From positions 1 through 64,000 of the forward strand of contig CAWAQG010000012.1 of the NCBI GenBank assembly GCA_963784135.1: 64,000 nt of DNA, given 5' to 3'. This document shows, one piece after another, positions 51,451-61,454 of the stretch (its first letter is position 1; every line of letters begins with the position of its first letter). The stretch comes from JADFXI01 sp963784135. GTDB taxonomy: Bacteria > Nitrospirota > Thermodesulfovibrionia > Thermodesulfovibrionales > Dissulfurispiraceae. Both the position numbers and the translations under genes were made by a program. Below the pieces are notes generated by a model. It was not told the DNA's origin. It saw only the letters and a program-made list of their open reading frames with translations, and did no database searches.

Positions 51451-53043
51451 TCATGTCTTAATGCTTATTATCCTGTCGGAAGAGCCGAGTTTGTCGAGCT
51501 GCTCCATGGTAGTATCGGTTTTATCGAGTACATGGGCCGCTTTGAGGCTCAGCCCTTTTTCTGCGAAAGAAGATTTAAGCTCGTCCAGATTGGAGTTGAT
51601 CAGAGAATGGGATTCCGGCCTGGCAGCCTTGAAAGAGACAAAAAAATCTCTGTTAGTCATCAGTACCAGTATCGAAAGTGACCCGAAACCGGCGAGATCG
51701 AGATTTATTCTGCAGGAGGACGATCTGCCCCCTGTTGCGCCTTCGCGCCCCCGCTTGAATGCTACATCGCCGTCCTTTAATTCTTTCCAATTGACAGGCA
51801 GAAAAGTATAGAATGAGTCGGTAGTTTTGGAAAGCGCCTGGAATGTTTCAACATCCTTCAGGAGACCTTCAACCCTGCCTTGCAGGTTTTTTAAAGCAGC
51901 AGCATCGTTGACAGTTTCTTTTGCAGCAGCGGGCGCTTTTGAATCTTGTGCGGCAGTGCTTCCCTCAAGCGGAGAGGAAAGGCGCTGTTTTAATTCCAGG
52001 AGCACCGCTTTCAGGTCATTCTTGAGAGCGGGGAGGTAAGACGGCTGCGCATGTCCCGGTTTCTCATCTTTTTGAGCTTCTGCAGCATCCTTGAGAACTG
52101 GAAGTGGAGACGGCTGCGACTGTCCGGGCTTCACATCTGTTGGAGTTTCTGCGTCTGTTTGTGATGTTATCAATCCTTGGCCGGAAGTCGCCGCGCCCTG
52201 TTGCAAATCCGGACCCGCGGCAGGCCCGGCTGTTTCGTTTTCCACCTCAGCAGCATTGAGCAGCATTGAAAAAGCGGTTGATTTGAGTTTTGCTTCAAGA
52301 GCCACCCCGCTATTCAGGAGGGCATTTTTAAGGGGCCCGGAAAGGAGCTTTTCCATGTTGAGCATTATATCGGACTTTAAGTTCCCGATAGCAGGGGAGT
52401 TTTTCAGTGTATCGGAAAGCTGGCCCAGCACTGTCTCGAGCCGGGATTGAATGCTCTGGCCCGTTGATCTCAGACTTGACTGCAGGAGATCCTGCAGTTG
52501 TGTTTTTATATCTTTCGGCAACGCATTAATATCAGCCGGCAGCGCTTTCAACAGGCTTTCGAGTTTATCGAGCGGGAAACTATCTGCTGCACCGCTCTCA
52601 GCCGGGGCCCCGCCACCCTTTGTAACAGTTGAGGCAATGCCCTGGTTTCCGGAAGGGGCGGTCCCGCTCTGCTTTAACAGACTATCCGACAATTCCTGAA
52701 TGAGTCCGGCAAGGGTCTGTCCTTCAGGTGTCGTCATGAAGTTTTTGAGTGCCGATGCGTCCCCCGAAGTGTCCTCATAGCCAAGAAACTGCAGCTTGAG
52801 TTCATTGGCGGAAGACTGGGAATCGGACACTTTAAAGAGAGCTGTCTCTCCCTGTTGCAGAGGCACTTGAGTTTTTGCCGTAATGAGTTCGCCCTTTATC
52901 CTGAGGACCGCATTTCCTGCCGGCAGGAGGTTTAGAACTTCCGCTTTTATCGTTTCCCCTGCCGCGAGCAGCACAGACTTGCCCATGGCCTTATCAATTG
53001 TAAGGTTCGGGTCGACGAGACTTGTAATCTTGAAATTAATCAT
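51451..53043 (-). CDS. FliK-like flagellar hook-length control protein
   Basis: A 530-residue protein with an N-terminal beta-rich part (AVLRIKGELITAKTQVPLQQGETALFKV), a long Pro/Ala/Gln-rich low-complexity centre with a near repeat (GQSQPSPLPVLKDAAEAQKD and GHAQPSYLPALKNDLKA) and a C-terminal FliK-like domain (WKELKDGDVAFKRG, CRINLDLAGFGSLSILVLM). FliK-type proteins measure hook length and trigger export switching. The FlhB-like gene next door fits. No other flagellar gene is in the window. Confidence 0.82.
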   Translation of the reverse strand: MINFKITSLVDPNLTIDKAMGKSVLLAAGETIKAEVLNLLPAGNAVLRIKGELITAKTQVPLQQGETALFKVSDSQSSANELKLQFLGYEDTSGDASALKNFMTTPEGQTLAGLIQELSDSLLKQSGTAPSGNQGIASTVTKGGGAPAESGAADSFPLDKLESLLKALPADINALPKDIKTQLQDLLQSSLRSTGQSIQSRLETVLGQLSDTLKNSPAIGNLKSDIMLNMEKLLSGPLKNALLNSGVALEAKLKSTAFSMLLNAAEVENETAGPAAGPDLQQGAATSGQGLITSQTDAETPTDVKPGQSQPSPLPVLKDAAEAQKDEKPGHAQPSYLPALKNDLKAVLLELKQRLSSPLEGSTAAQDSKAPAAAKETVNDAAALKNLQGRVEGLLKDVETFQALSKTTDSFYTFLPVNWKELKDGDVAFKRGREGATGGRSSSCRINLDLAGFGSLSILVLMTNRDFFVSFKAARPESHSLINSNLDELKSSFAEKGLSLKAAHVLDKTDTTMEQLDKLGSSDRIISIKT

Positions 53044-53129
53044 GGTGCGTTCTATTATTATATCATTAACATTTCTTTATTTTTTTCGGGGATTTCCTAA
53101 AAAAATGAAGTAATGGGGAAAATGTTGGA

Positions 53130-53313
53130 TGTTGACGGCTCCGTAAAAAGTCGTCACTCCCGCGGAGGCTGGAATCCATTTTTTTGTATGAAGACTTGAT
53201 GAACAGAGCAAAGTGGGTCCCCGATAAAGGAACTCGGGGATGACGATAAATTCACTACTTTCGAGGCAATGACGAAAAGATGCTTTTTCAGCCTTTTTAC
53301 GAGTTCGTCAACA
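53130..53313. repeat. Inverted-repeat element with internal REP-like sequences
   Basis: Ends TGTTGACG....CGTAAAAAG are inverted repeats of about 22 bases with four mismatches (53130-53151, 53292-53313). Two REP-like pieces lie inside (GTCGTCACTCCCGC...GGAATCC and GGGTCCCCG...CGGGGATGACG). It fills the 311-base divergent gap between the FliK-like gene and serS. Confidence 0.65.
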
Positions 53314-53354
53314 TTCAATATTCAAAATTTAACATTCTACTATAAGGAGACTTT

Positions 53355-54620
53355 ATGCTTGATGCGCGCTTTGTAAGGGAGAACATCGACACATTAAAAA
53401 AGGCTTTGGAAAAGAGGGCTTATGATATCGACCTTTCAGGTTTCCTGAGGATTGAAGAGGAAAGGCTCGGATTGCAGAGGGAATCCGAAGAACTTAGGAA
53501 TAAGAGAAATGTCGTATCAGAAGAGATTGGGAGATTAAAGAGGCAAAAGCAGGATGCAGACCGCCTTGTTTCTGAAATGAAAGGCGTCTCTGAAAGAATT
53601 AAGGAGATTGACGAGGTGCTTAAAGGCATTGAGGAGAAAACAGGGCTGTTTCTCCTTAATATCCCCAATATCCCCCATGATTCTGTTCCCGTGGGCAAAG
53701 ACGAGACCGAAAATGTGGAGGTTAGAAAATGGGGAGAGCCGGGGGTGTTTGATTTTGGGCCGCTGAACCACTGGGACCTTGCCGAGACGCTCGGCATCAT
53801 CGATTTTGAGCGGGGCGCCAAGATTGCCGGAGCACGGTTTTCATTAATGAGGGGGGCAGGCGCCCGCCTTGAAAGGGCACTGATGAATTTTATGCTCCAT
53901 TTAAATACTGAGAAGGGCTATGAGGAGGTCTTCCCGCCGCTTCTTGTAAACAGGGAAAGCATGACCGGGACCGGACAATTGCCGAAGTTCGAGGCGGAAC
54001 TGTTCAGGACAGTTGATCCGGAGTTTTACCTTATACCTACTGCCGAAGTGCCTGTGACCAATATACACAGGGATGAAATTTTGAGGGAAGACCAGCTCCC
54101 TATCTATTATACTGCCTATACTCCCTGCTTCAGGCGCGAGGCCGGCTCATACGGAAAAGATGTGCGCGGACTGATACGGCAGCACCAGTTTAACAAAGTG
54201 GAACTGGTGAAATTTGTAAAGCCTGAAAACTCCTATGACGAACTCGAAAAACTGACGGCTAATGCCGAGGACATATTACAGAAACTGGGTCTGCCATACC
54301 GTGTTATAGTTCTTTGTACGGGAGATATGGGATTTTCTTCAGCCAAAACTTATGACATCGAAGTCTGGTTGCCCGGCCAGAACAGGTACCGCGAGATATC
54401 TTCCTGTTCAAATTTTGAGGATTTTCAGGCGCGAAGGGCAAATGTCAGGTTTAAAAGAGAAGCTAAAAAGGGAACAGAATTCGTCCATACGCTGAACGGC
54501 TCCAGCCTCGCAATTGGCCGGACACTCGTTGCCATCCTCGAAAATTACCAGCAGAAAGACGGCACGGTGGTGGTGCCCGAGGCACTGAGGCACTACATGG
54601 GGATGGATGTTATAAAATAA
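53355..54620 (+). CDS. serS: Seryl-tRNA synthetase
   Basis: A 421-residue class II synthetase: N-terminal antiparallel coiled coil (about residues 30-100) that grips the tRNA arm, then motif 1 (RLERALMNFML), motif 2 (TPCFRREAGSYGKDVRGLIRQHQF) and motif 3 (LNGSSLAIGRTLVAILENYQ), with the serine-binding TAEVPVT. TATAAGGAGACTTT precedes the ATG. Assignment is certain. Confidence 0.98.
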   Translation: MLDARFVRENIDTLKKALEKRAYDIDLSGFLRIEEERLGLQRESEELRNKRNVVSEEIGRLKRQKQDADRLVSEMKGVSERIKEIDEVLKGIEEKTGLFLLNIPNIPHDSVPVGKDETENVEVRKWGEPGVFDFGPLNHWDLAETLGIIDFERGAKIAGARFSLMRGAGARLERALMNFMLHLNTEKGYEEVFPPLLVNRESMTGTGQLPKFEAELFRTVDPEFYLIPTAEVPVTNIHRDEILREDQLPIYYTAYTPCFRREAGSYGKDVRGLIRQHQFNKVELVKFVKPENSYDELEKLTANAEDILQKLGLPYRVIVLCTGDMGFSSAKTYDIEVWLPGQNRYREISSCSNFEDFQARRANVRFKREAKKGTEFVHTLNGSSLAIGRTLVAILENYQQKDGTVVVPEALRHYMGMDVIK

Positions 54621-54643
54621 ATAATTGAGGTATACTTACAGTT

Positions 54644-55060
54644 ATGGTAAGAATGGCGGTAATTGACGGGCAGGGCGGAGGCATCGGAAGCCTTATAATC
54701 AAGCGATTAAAAGATGAATTGGGAGACAGAATTGAAATTATCGCCCTCGGCACCAACTCCACCGCCACCATGGCGATGATCAAGGCGCGGGCCAATAAGG
54801 GCGCTACCGGAGAGAATGCGATACAATGGAATTCCGGGAGGGTTGAGATTATAACCGGACCTCTGAGCATAATGCTGGCAAATGGCATGCTTGGGGAGCT
54901 TACACCTAAAATGGCGGAGGCAATAGCGTCTTCTCCCGCCAGAAAATTGCTGCTCCCCCTGAACCAGGAGAGACTGGGCGGCATAAAAGAGCTGCTGCCT
55001 TACCTGATAGAAAGACTTGTTGAACGCATTAAGGCAATGATTAATGAACATGATAAATGA
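54644..55060 (+). CDS. DUF3842 family protein
   Basis: A 138-residue protein with a Rossmann-like start MAVIDGQGGGIGSLIIKRL, ALGTNSTATMAMIKARAN, GATGENAIQW and a basic C-terminal helix. The opening suggests a nucleotide-binding fold, but no activity is assigned to DUF3842. It lies 23 bases after serS and 72 bases before the CooT gene. DUF3842 and CooT genes are often neighbours in anaerobes. Confidence 0.88.
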   Translation: MVRMAVIDGQGGGIGSLIIKRLKDELGDRIEIIALGTNSTATMAMIKARANKGATGENAIQWNSGRVEIITGPLSIMLANGMLGELTPKMAEAIASSPARKLLLPLNQERLGGIKELLPYLIERLVERIKAMINEHDK

Positions 55061-55132
55061 TGAATTAAGGATTTCCACAATTGTTCATCGATCATTGAGC
55101 ATTATTAATTGATTTTTTAAAGGAGGTTGCAC

Positions 55133-55324
55133 ATGTGTGAGGCGAATGCATATATTTATAAAGATGGGAAAGAAAACCTTTATCTGGAAAACGTGGATGT
55201 CCTGATTCCGGAAGGCGAAACTATTTTTCTCAGGAACCTTTTCGGTGAGCAGAAAACATTTAAGGGCTATTTAAAAGAGATATCTCTGCTCAGGCATAAA
55301 ATATTGCTTGAAGAGAAGAAGTGA
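55133..55324 (+). CDS. cooT: CooT-family nickel-binding protein
   Basis: A 63-residue protein MCEANAYIYKDGKEN with LENVDVLIPEGETIFLRNLFGEQ and RHKILLEEKK, the whole CooT family pattern with the N-terminal Met-Cys. Characterised CooT dimers bind Ni(II) through Cys2 and deliver it in CO dehydrogenase maturation. No CODH is in view, but a [NiFe] hydrogenase is. AAGGAGG sits 6 bases before the ATG at 55133, fixing the start. It overlaps the next gene by 4 bases. Confidence 0.9.
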   Translation: MCEANAYIYKDGKENLYLENVDVLIPEGETIFLRNLFGEQKTFKGYLKEISLLRHKILLEEKK

Positions 55325-56527
55325 GCTGGGCGGTGGCCGTGATCAGAAAATCCCTGCTGCTGAAGATTTTTGATGCTGCAAATATGCAGCGCTGGAACGA
55401 TAAAATACGTCCGGTCGAGCTAAGGGAACTCGATAAACAGGCGCATAAGATGATGATTGCGTATCTTATCGGAAAGTTTGAAGAGGGGCATACCGGGTTT
55501 AACTGGATAGATATCATCGAGGGCGGTATTTTTGAGTTCCTGCAGCGGCTTATTATTACTGACCTGAAGCCGCAAATCTTCTACAAAATAAAGGAAGACA
55601 CACATAAATATAAACAATTAAATGATTGGGTGTACGATAAGCTGGAAGCGCTTATATCGCCTTTGGGTGAGGATTTCTGCAAGAGATTTAAAGACTATTT
55701 TTCTGATACCGGCGATACTTTAAACAAGAGGATCCTCAGCGCCGCTCATTTTTATGCTACGAAGTGGGAATTTGATATTGTAGAGCGTGCAAACCCTGAC
55801 GGGTATGAGATCGCTGATATAAAGCGCGACCTGCAGGGTCCGGCAAGAGAAATATTATGACTTGAAGGGCATACAGCATCTGGCGTTATATTCAAAGCTG
55901 AAAAACTTTATAGATCTCTGCGGACAACTCCGGTTTCAATTGCGTTGGAGCCATATCCATAGAGTCCCGAAGACCTCTGTCCTCGGTCATATGCTTATTG
56001 TAGCGGTACTATCCTATCTGTTTTCAATGCAAATAGATGCTTGCAACAAACGCTGCATTAATAACTATTTCACCGGTCTCTTCCATGATCTGCCGGAAGT
56101 CCTCACACGGGATATCATCTCTCCGGTAAAAACATCTTTTGAGGGATTTGAAGCTCTTATCAAGGAATATGAGAAGGACCAGATGGAGAAAGAGGTATAC
56201 GCGCTGATCCCCGGGGAGTGGCATTCAGAAATGCGGATGTTCACGGAAAGCGAGTTTACAAGTATCATAACGATGGACAATATGATAAAAAACAGGACAT
56301 CCGATGAAATCAGCAGAGAGTTTAATAAAGATGAGTATAATCCGAGGGATGGCGAACTCGTTAAGGCAACCGACCACCTTGCTGCTTTTATCGAGGCATA
56401 CCTGGGTCTGGTAAACGGCATAAAGTCCAATGAGCTTGACGATTCAAAAAATTACCTGAAGGGCAAGTACAAACATTCGTTGATAGCCGGAATAAAATTC
56501 GGCGAAATTTATGCCGATTTTGAATAA
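55321..56527 (+). pseudogene. HD-domain protein (YfbR-like), split by one frameshift
   Basis: The first frame (55321-55860) gives 179 residues with ELDKQAHKMMIAYLIGKF and a helical domain ending KRDLQGPAREI. The second (to 56527) continues DLKGIQHLALYSKL, GHMLIVA, FHDLPEVLTRDIISPVK (HD metal site) and ATDHLAAFIEAY. Removing one T in AGAGAAATATTATGAC (about 55850-55857) fuses them into one protein of about 402 residues, which I judge to be the normal form. An HD phosphohydrolase acting on nucleotides is likely. The substrate is unknown. It is one of several frameshifts in this stretch. Confidence 0.7.
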
Positions 56528-56531
56528 AAAA

Positions 56532-56612
56532 GAGGCTAAAGGCAAAGGGCGAAGGGCTAAAGGGAAGATAAAGATGAACCTTTTGCCTCTAGCCCTTTGC
56601 CTTTAGCCCTTG
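56532..56612. repeat. Inverted pair of period-7 GGCTAAA/GGCAAAG-type arrays
   Basis: The left array 56532-56564 consists of units such as GGCTAAA, GGCAAAG, GGCGAAG. The right array 56586-56612 is the inverted form. It is the same architecture as the GTGAAAC arrays but a different heptamer. It lies between the HD gene stop and the lplA start. Confidence 0.8.
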
Positions 56613-56617
56613 TCTTT

Positions 56618-57453
56618 ATGACTTCCTGGAGATATATAGATTCCGGCGCCTGTGATGCCGCTTACAATATGGCTCTTGACGAGGCAATTGCTGCGGCGGT
56701 CCGGAAAGGAGATTCACCTCCCACACTGCGGTTTTACGGCTGGCTGCTGCCTGCGGTCAGCCTCGGTGCATTTCAGGGAATAGCGATATCGACGCCAGTT
56801 ATTGTGCTGAACATGATATCCAGGTCGTCAGAAGGCTTACAGGGGGCAGGGGCATTTTCACGGCGAGGAGCTTACCTATAGTTTTTCGGCAGGAAATGAG
56901 GGTTTGTTTTCTCAGGGTCTTCTCGAGTCCTACGGCAAATAAGCGCGCATTTTCGCTCGCTCTGCAACGGATGGGACTCACTGTGAAGATGAAAACCCGG
57001 CGGGAGAAGGGAAGCAACCTTGAAGAAGCCCTCTCTGTTTTCAATCCACATCCTACGGGGAATTCACCATTAGCGGCAAAAAACTGATTGGCTCGGCCCA
57101 GAAACGATGGGGGGACGGTTTCTTGCAGCAGGGCTCGATACCATTCGCAATAGATAATACGGTGCTTGCCGCGGTTTTTAAAAATAAAGGGCAAGCGACA
57201 AAGGGCAAAGGTGAGGATTTCGCGGGTTTAAAAGACATGGTCCCATGATTTCAGTCCGCAAGTGTTCGAAGGGTATATAAAGGAATCTTTCGAAACCCTC
57301 TTCGGCGTCAGCTTGCCTGGGTCCCTTCCATCTGAGCAGGAGGTGGCGCTGGCGCATCTTCTTTGTGTTGAGAAATATCAGCAACCCCTGTGGACGGCTG
57401 GGAAGCTGCGAAAGGAGCACCTTTGTAATAATGGAATACAGAGGCCAGCATAA
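56618..57453 (+). pseudogene. lplA: Lipoate-protein ligase A-like gene with multiple frameshifts
   Basis: Homology runs along the locus in changing frames: TSWRYIDSGACDAAYNMALDEAI, SDIDASYCAEHDIQVVRRLTGG, YSFSAGNEGLFSQGLLESYGK, MGLTVKMKTRREKGS, SYGEFTISGKKLIGSAQKRWG, FLQQGSIPFAID and FEGYIKESFE. These are BPL/LplA motifs, including the ligand loop RRLTGGR and catalytic Lys in SGKKLIGSA. At least five single-base losses, mostly at short homopolymers, break the frame. It is a decayed gene, or a poorly sequenced stretch. Confidence 0.75.
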
Positions 57454-58194
57454 TAAGACTTAAATACCCCTGGAACATATACGTAAGCAACTGGTAGGGC
57501 AGCGAAATCAGCGGCCCTATAACGGGAATAAAGGTCAGGGGAACTCCTATCAATATCACGATAAATCCGATTACCATATATCCCAGCAATACAACAATGT
57601 AAAATCCGATAGCAGCAGGTTTTGAAAGAAGATAAATTACCGTCTCTTTTAAAGCAGTCACAGACCTGGGGTGGTCAAAGACAAGGTGAGCGATTCCGTA
57701 GGTTGCTGCCGAGAGCGTCAGCAGAATCAGGGCAAATCCGACTGGACATAAGTACCAGTAGAGCAGAAAAAACTGATAAAGAGTCCGAAAGTTGCATCGT
57801 AGCTCTTGGCAATATCAATGATCGTTGACGCCGCCCCTACTAAAATGCCGAGGAAGAAGGCAATAAACAGGAACACGAGGCCGATAATGGATGAGAAAAT
57901 GGACAAAGGCAGAAAGAGACGTTTTCCCTCGGAGAAAAAGGTTTTCAGACTGAATTTACTTATCTCGTTACGGATTGATTTGGTAAGAATTCCGACTGTT
58001 CCCCCCAGAGCAAAGACCCACCCGACAAGGATAACCGACAGGTAAATAAGAAGACTGAAGAGTATGATCAATGCCATGGCAAAGTATTTGTTCAGCAGTT
58101 CCGCAGATCCCCGGAATACGCTTATCAGATCTTTAAGCCGCAGTATTTCCGTCAGATCAAGCCCGAACATGATGAAGGCGATGGCTATGGGCAT
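57308..58194 (-). pseudogene. Multi-pass membrane protein, interrupted by a frameshift
   Basis: The first frame (from 58194) has three or four hydrophobic segments up to ATFGLFISFF. After a T6 run (about 57762-57767) the frame changes and homologous-looking membrane sequence continues LLYWYLCPVGFALILLTL, TAIKET-like and LGYMVIGFIVILIGVP to the stop at 57308. One added base gives about 295 residues. The N-terminus may also begin upstream in another frame (SGLSFFIIVG). No family is recognised with confidence. It converges on, and overlaps, the end of the lplA relic. Confidence 0.65.
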
Positions 58195-58312
58195 ACCCTA
58201 CAATAATAAAAAAGCTCAAACCGCTCAGTACAAATGCGTATAAACTGCACAAAAAGCAACTGCCAGTTTTTATTGACTGTATGTATGCCCGCTTTAATAG
58301 CGGCTATATTAG

Positions 58313-59133
58313 TCACTCTGTTTTTTGCGCCGACAACCCGACAATTGAGATGCCGGACTCTTCCGCCTCCTTAATTAAGTTGTCTCTATGTATAATTATA
58401 CTTCTTTCCGCTTCTATAGCAAGGACGCGCGCCCTGACGTCAATCATTGCTTGCAGGGTGGCGGGGCCGATGACCGGCACATCGAGTCTCATGTCCTGCC
58501 GGGGTTTGCTCACTTTGACCACGACTGCACCATCGCCTCCCCATTTTCCTCCTCTGCGTATGGCCTCGTCGGTACCCTCGATAGCCTCCACCGCCATCAC
58601 TGCCTGTCCTTTTACGACAACGGTCTGTCCAATATCCAGCTCACCGATAGACTTTGCAATTTTCCATCCGAACTCGATTTCAGCCCATTCCTCTCTTGAA
58701 GGGGCGCCTTTGGTCAGGACCCCTGCAGGTGTCAGAAGGTGCGGGCTGAAGGATGCGGTGTTTATGATCTTGATTCCATCTTTTGCGAGCTCGCCGGCGA
58801 GCGCGTTCAGGATAGAATCATCGCTCTTGTCTTTAAGAGAAAATAGAAGCTTGATAGCCCTGCAGATCAGGTGTGATTTTTGATTTATAGAGGAGTGACT
58901 TGGGGACCTTCCCGGCCATAATGGCTTCGCTGACGCCGGAACTTTTTAAGGCATCTATCAGGGCGCCCAAGTTTGCCGACATTAATCCATAATATCTCAT
59001 CAGAAAGGTCATTCAGCGCCGAAGAGGCCAGGTTCTCCAGCGCTATGGTAATAACTTTGCAGCCGCGTTCTTTTGCATCTCTTGCAATAATCTCGGGGAG
59101 TTCTCCGGTCCCTGCAATGATACCTATCTGCAT
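58313..59133 (-). pseudogene. lpxI: UDP-2,3-diacylglucosamine pyrophosphatase LpxI with two frameshifts
   Basis: LpxI sequence runs through three frames: IGIIAGTGELPEIIARDA and LSDEILWINVGKLG first, then ALIDALKSSGVSEAIMAGKV, YKSKITPDL, and finally AIKLLFSLKDKSDDS, LTKGAPSREEWAEIEFGW, GQAVMAVEAIEGTDEAIRRG and RLDVPVIGP. Breaks lie near 58967 (an extra G in GGGCGCC) and near 58866 (an extra base in CTGCAGGGC). LpxI makes lipid X in lipid A synthesis, and no LpxH is in view, so a real knockout would be costly. Sequence error is the likelier cause. Confidence 0.8.
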
Positions 59134-59903
59134 ATGCCTCTTTTATTTTTCTCCACAAACTCCACGAGCCTCTCGACCTCTTTCGCTCCGGCGAGGTCTG
59201 ATTTGATCTTCTTCAGGGCGTCCTTTAGGGTCCGTTTCTCTCTGAAGAGGATTTTATAGGCCTTCTTAAGATTGTTAATTGCCTCGTCTGAAAACCCGTG
59301 CCTTTTTAAGCCTATCACATTGAGCCCATAGAGTTTTGCACGGGCCCCCGAAGCCATAGTGTAGGGGGGTATATCCTGTCCTATGCCGCTGAATCCCCCA
59401 ACCATTGAATATGCTCCTATACGGGTAAACTGGTGTACGGCTACAACGCCTCCTATGAACGCAAAATCCTCTACAACGACATGTCCTGCAAGGGTGGCCG
59501 CATTAGCCATCGCAATCGAAGATCCGATTTTGCAATCATGGGCAACATGGACATAGGCCATAAGGAAGTTGGCATCTCCAATCTCAGTCACGCCATCGCC
59601 GCTTACCGAAGCTCTATGTATTGATGCGTATTCTCTAATGATGTTTCGTTTGCCGATCTTAACTCCGGTCTTTTCGTTTTTGTATTTAACGTCCTGAGGC
59701 GGCAAGCCGATCGTGGCAAACGGGTAAATAGTGCAATTCTCGCCGATTTCGGAGTTTCCTTCGATAATCACATTTGAAATAAGCTTCGAGCCCTTCTTGA
59801 TAATTACACCTTCACCTATCATACAAAAGGGTCCTATGGAAACATTATCGGCAATCTCGGCTTTCGGGCTGACAATTGCTGTTTTATGAATTTCTCCAGG
59901 CAT
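59124..59903 (-). CDS. lpxA: Acyl-ACP--UDP-N-acetylglucosamine O-acyltransferase LpxA
   Basis: A 259-residue left-handed beta-helix acyltransferase with hexapeptide repeats from about residue 12 to 190. Key segments are NIIREYASIHRAS, MAYVHVAHDCKIG with the catalytic His, ANAATLAGHV, GGVVAVHQFTRIGAYSMVGG and VIGLKRHGF. It performs the first acylation of lipid A synthesis. The start lies 8 bases after the fabZ stop and its end overlaps lpxI by 10 bases. Confidence 0.97.
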   Translation of the reverse strand: MPGEIHKTAIVSPKAEIADNVSIGPFCMIGEGVIIKKGSKLISNVIIEGNSEIGENCTIYPFATIGLPPQDVKYKNEKTGVKIGKRNIIREYASIHRASVSGDGVTEIGDANFLMAYVHVAHDCKIGSSIAMANAATLAGHVVVEDFAFIGGVVAVHQFTRIGAYSMVGGFSGIGQDIPPYTMASGARAKLYGLNVIGLKRHGFSDEAINNLKKAYKILFREKRTLKDALKKIKSDLAGAKEVERLVEFVEKNKRGICR

Positions 59904-59911
59904 TCATCCTC

Positions 59912-60343
59912 CTATAGGTCTTTCTCAGAAACCATAGCGGTAAACTCAGCCTCTGAAGTCAACTTGTCTCCAACAAACGCATTCCCTGAAAATTTCCAGA
60001 CATTGCCTCTTTTGTGCGTGACATTAACTTCGAGCCTGAGCTGGTCTCCCGGCATAACAATCTTCCTGAACTTGACCTTTTCTATGCTCATAAAATATAC
60101 CGTTTTCCCCTGAACTCCTGATTTGAAGGCAAGTATTCCAGCCAGCTGTGCCAATGCCTCAACAATGAGCACGCCGGGCATTACTGGATTACCGGGGAAA
60201 TGCCCCTGAAAAAAAGGCTCGTTCACAGAAACATTTTTTATCCCGACTGCCTTGACATCAGTCTCAAGCTCAATTACCTTGTCAACCATCAAAAAGGGAT
60301 AGCGATGCGGCAGAACAGCCAGGATTTCCTTAATGTCTATCAT
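59912..60343 (-). CDS. fabZ: 3-hydroxyacyl-ACP dehydratase FabZ
   Basis: A 143-residue hot-dog dehydratase with LPHRYPFLMVDKV (catalytic His), GHFPGNPVMPGVLIVEALAQLAG (catalytic Glu) and VKFRKIVMPGDQL. It acts in fatty acid elongation and is regularly placed next to lpxA and lpxD because they share hydroxyacyl-ACP. The ATG at 60343 has AGAGGAGG before it. Earlier in-frame codons translate a period-7 repeat and are not part of the protein. Confidence 0.96.
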   Translation of the reverse strand: MIDIKEILAVLPHRYPFLMVDKVIELETDVKAVGIKNVSVNEPFFQGHFPGNPVMPGVLIVEALAQLAGILAFKSGVQGKTVYFMSIEKVKFRKIVMPGDQLRLEVNVTHKRGNVWKFSGNAFVGDKLTSEAEFTAMVSEKDL

Positions 60344-60364
60344 TTCTCCTCCTCTAAAAAAGCA

Positions 60365-60457
60365 GCGAGACGTGAATCGTGAGACGTGGACCGTAAACAC
60401 AACACCCGTGTTTTAATTTTTTTACGATTCACGATTCACGTCTCACGTTTCACGGTC
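60365..60457. repeat. Inverted pair of period-7 GTGAGAC-type arrays
   Basis: Left array 60365-60400 and right inverted array 60424-60457 use the same GTGAATC, GTGAGAC and GTGAAAC units as those at 16.1 and 20.6 kb. They lie between the lpxD stop and the fabZ start, inside an operon. Confidence 0.8.
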
Positions 60458-61454
60458 TTTCAGCTTTTTTTCAAGCGCTTCAATTCGTTTCTTCAATTCG
60501 GGCAACCTGGCAAAAAGCGCTGTCGCTTTAAGCCAGTCCCTGTGAGGAATCATAGGCACCCCGCCGTAAACGCCGCGTTTGACCTCTCCCATGACACCGG
60601 ATTTGGCAGCTACCATCGTTCCCGCGTCAATAACTGTATGGTCTGCCACCCCTGCCTGTCCTCCCAGTACAACGTTGTCTCCTATACTCGAACTGCCCCC
60701 TATACCGACCTGGGCCACCAATATAACATTACTGCCGACCCGTACGTTATGGCCGATCTGTACCATGTTGTCGATCTTGGTCCCTTTGCCTATAACGGTA
60801 GAGCCGGTAGTGGCCCTGTCAATTGTAACTCCCGCGCCGATTTCCACATCATCTTCTATCAGGACATTCCCAACCTGGGGTATCTTGTAATGTCTTCCTT
60901 CCTCAAAAACATACCCGAACCCATCAGCGCCTATTACAGAGTTAGGATGAATAATTACCCTGTTGCCGATAACGGTGTTTTCCCTGATAGTCACATTCGG
61001 GTAAATCGTACACTCTTCACCGATATCGCAAGCTTCACCAATAAATACTCCGGGAAATATTACGGACCCCTGGCCGATTCTTACCTTGCCCGAGACATAG
61101 GCGAAATCATAAATAGTGACATTCGGGGCTATCTCAGCCTCTTCCGAAATAAAAGCATTTTCGCTGATCCCTCTGTGCCTGATGCTCCTCCCTGTAAAAA
61201 TGTCCGAGGAGCTTGGCAAAGGCATAAAGCGGATTTTTAGTCTTGACCTGGGGCTTCTGCAGTTCCGGAACGAAGTCCTTGACCAGTACAGCCGCTGCCA
61301 TGCTCTCCCTCGCTTCTGCAAGGAGTTTCATGCTCGAAAGGAAAGTAATATCTCCCTCCCGGGCCTCGGAAATTCCTGCGACCCCCGTTATTTCAATTGA
61401 CCCGTCGCCGTTCATTTCAGCTGCAAGCAGTTCGGCAAGTTCTTGTAATTTCAT
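60443..61454 (-). pseudogene. lpxD: UDP-3-O-acylglucosamine N-acyltransferase LpxD with one frameshift
   Basis: The first frame gives the uridine-binding N-terminal domain (LAELLAAEMNGDG, GVAGISEAREGDITFLSS, NPLYAFAKLLGHFYREEH). After one extra base near 61181-61186 (CATCAGGCAC) the second frame continues HRGISENAFISEEAEIAP and the beta-helix with VIIHPNSVIGADGFGYV, QVGNVLIEDDVEIGAG, DNMVQIGHNVRVG (catalytic His) and GGQAGVADH. Together they form a normal LpxD of about 336 residues. Lipid A synthesis needs it, so a sequence error is plausible. Confidence 0.88.

Noticed and set aside
55845..55865. Programmed frameshift joining the two halves of the HD protein
   Set aside because: No slippery heptamer or downstream structure is evident, and neighbouring genes carry many one-base indels, so error or mutation is simpler.
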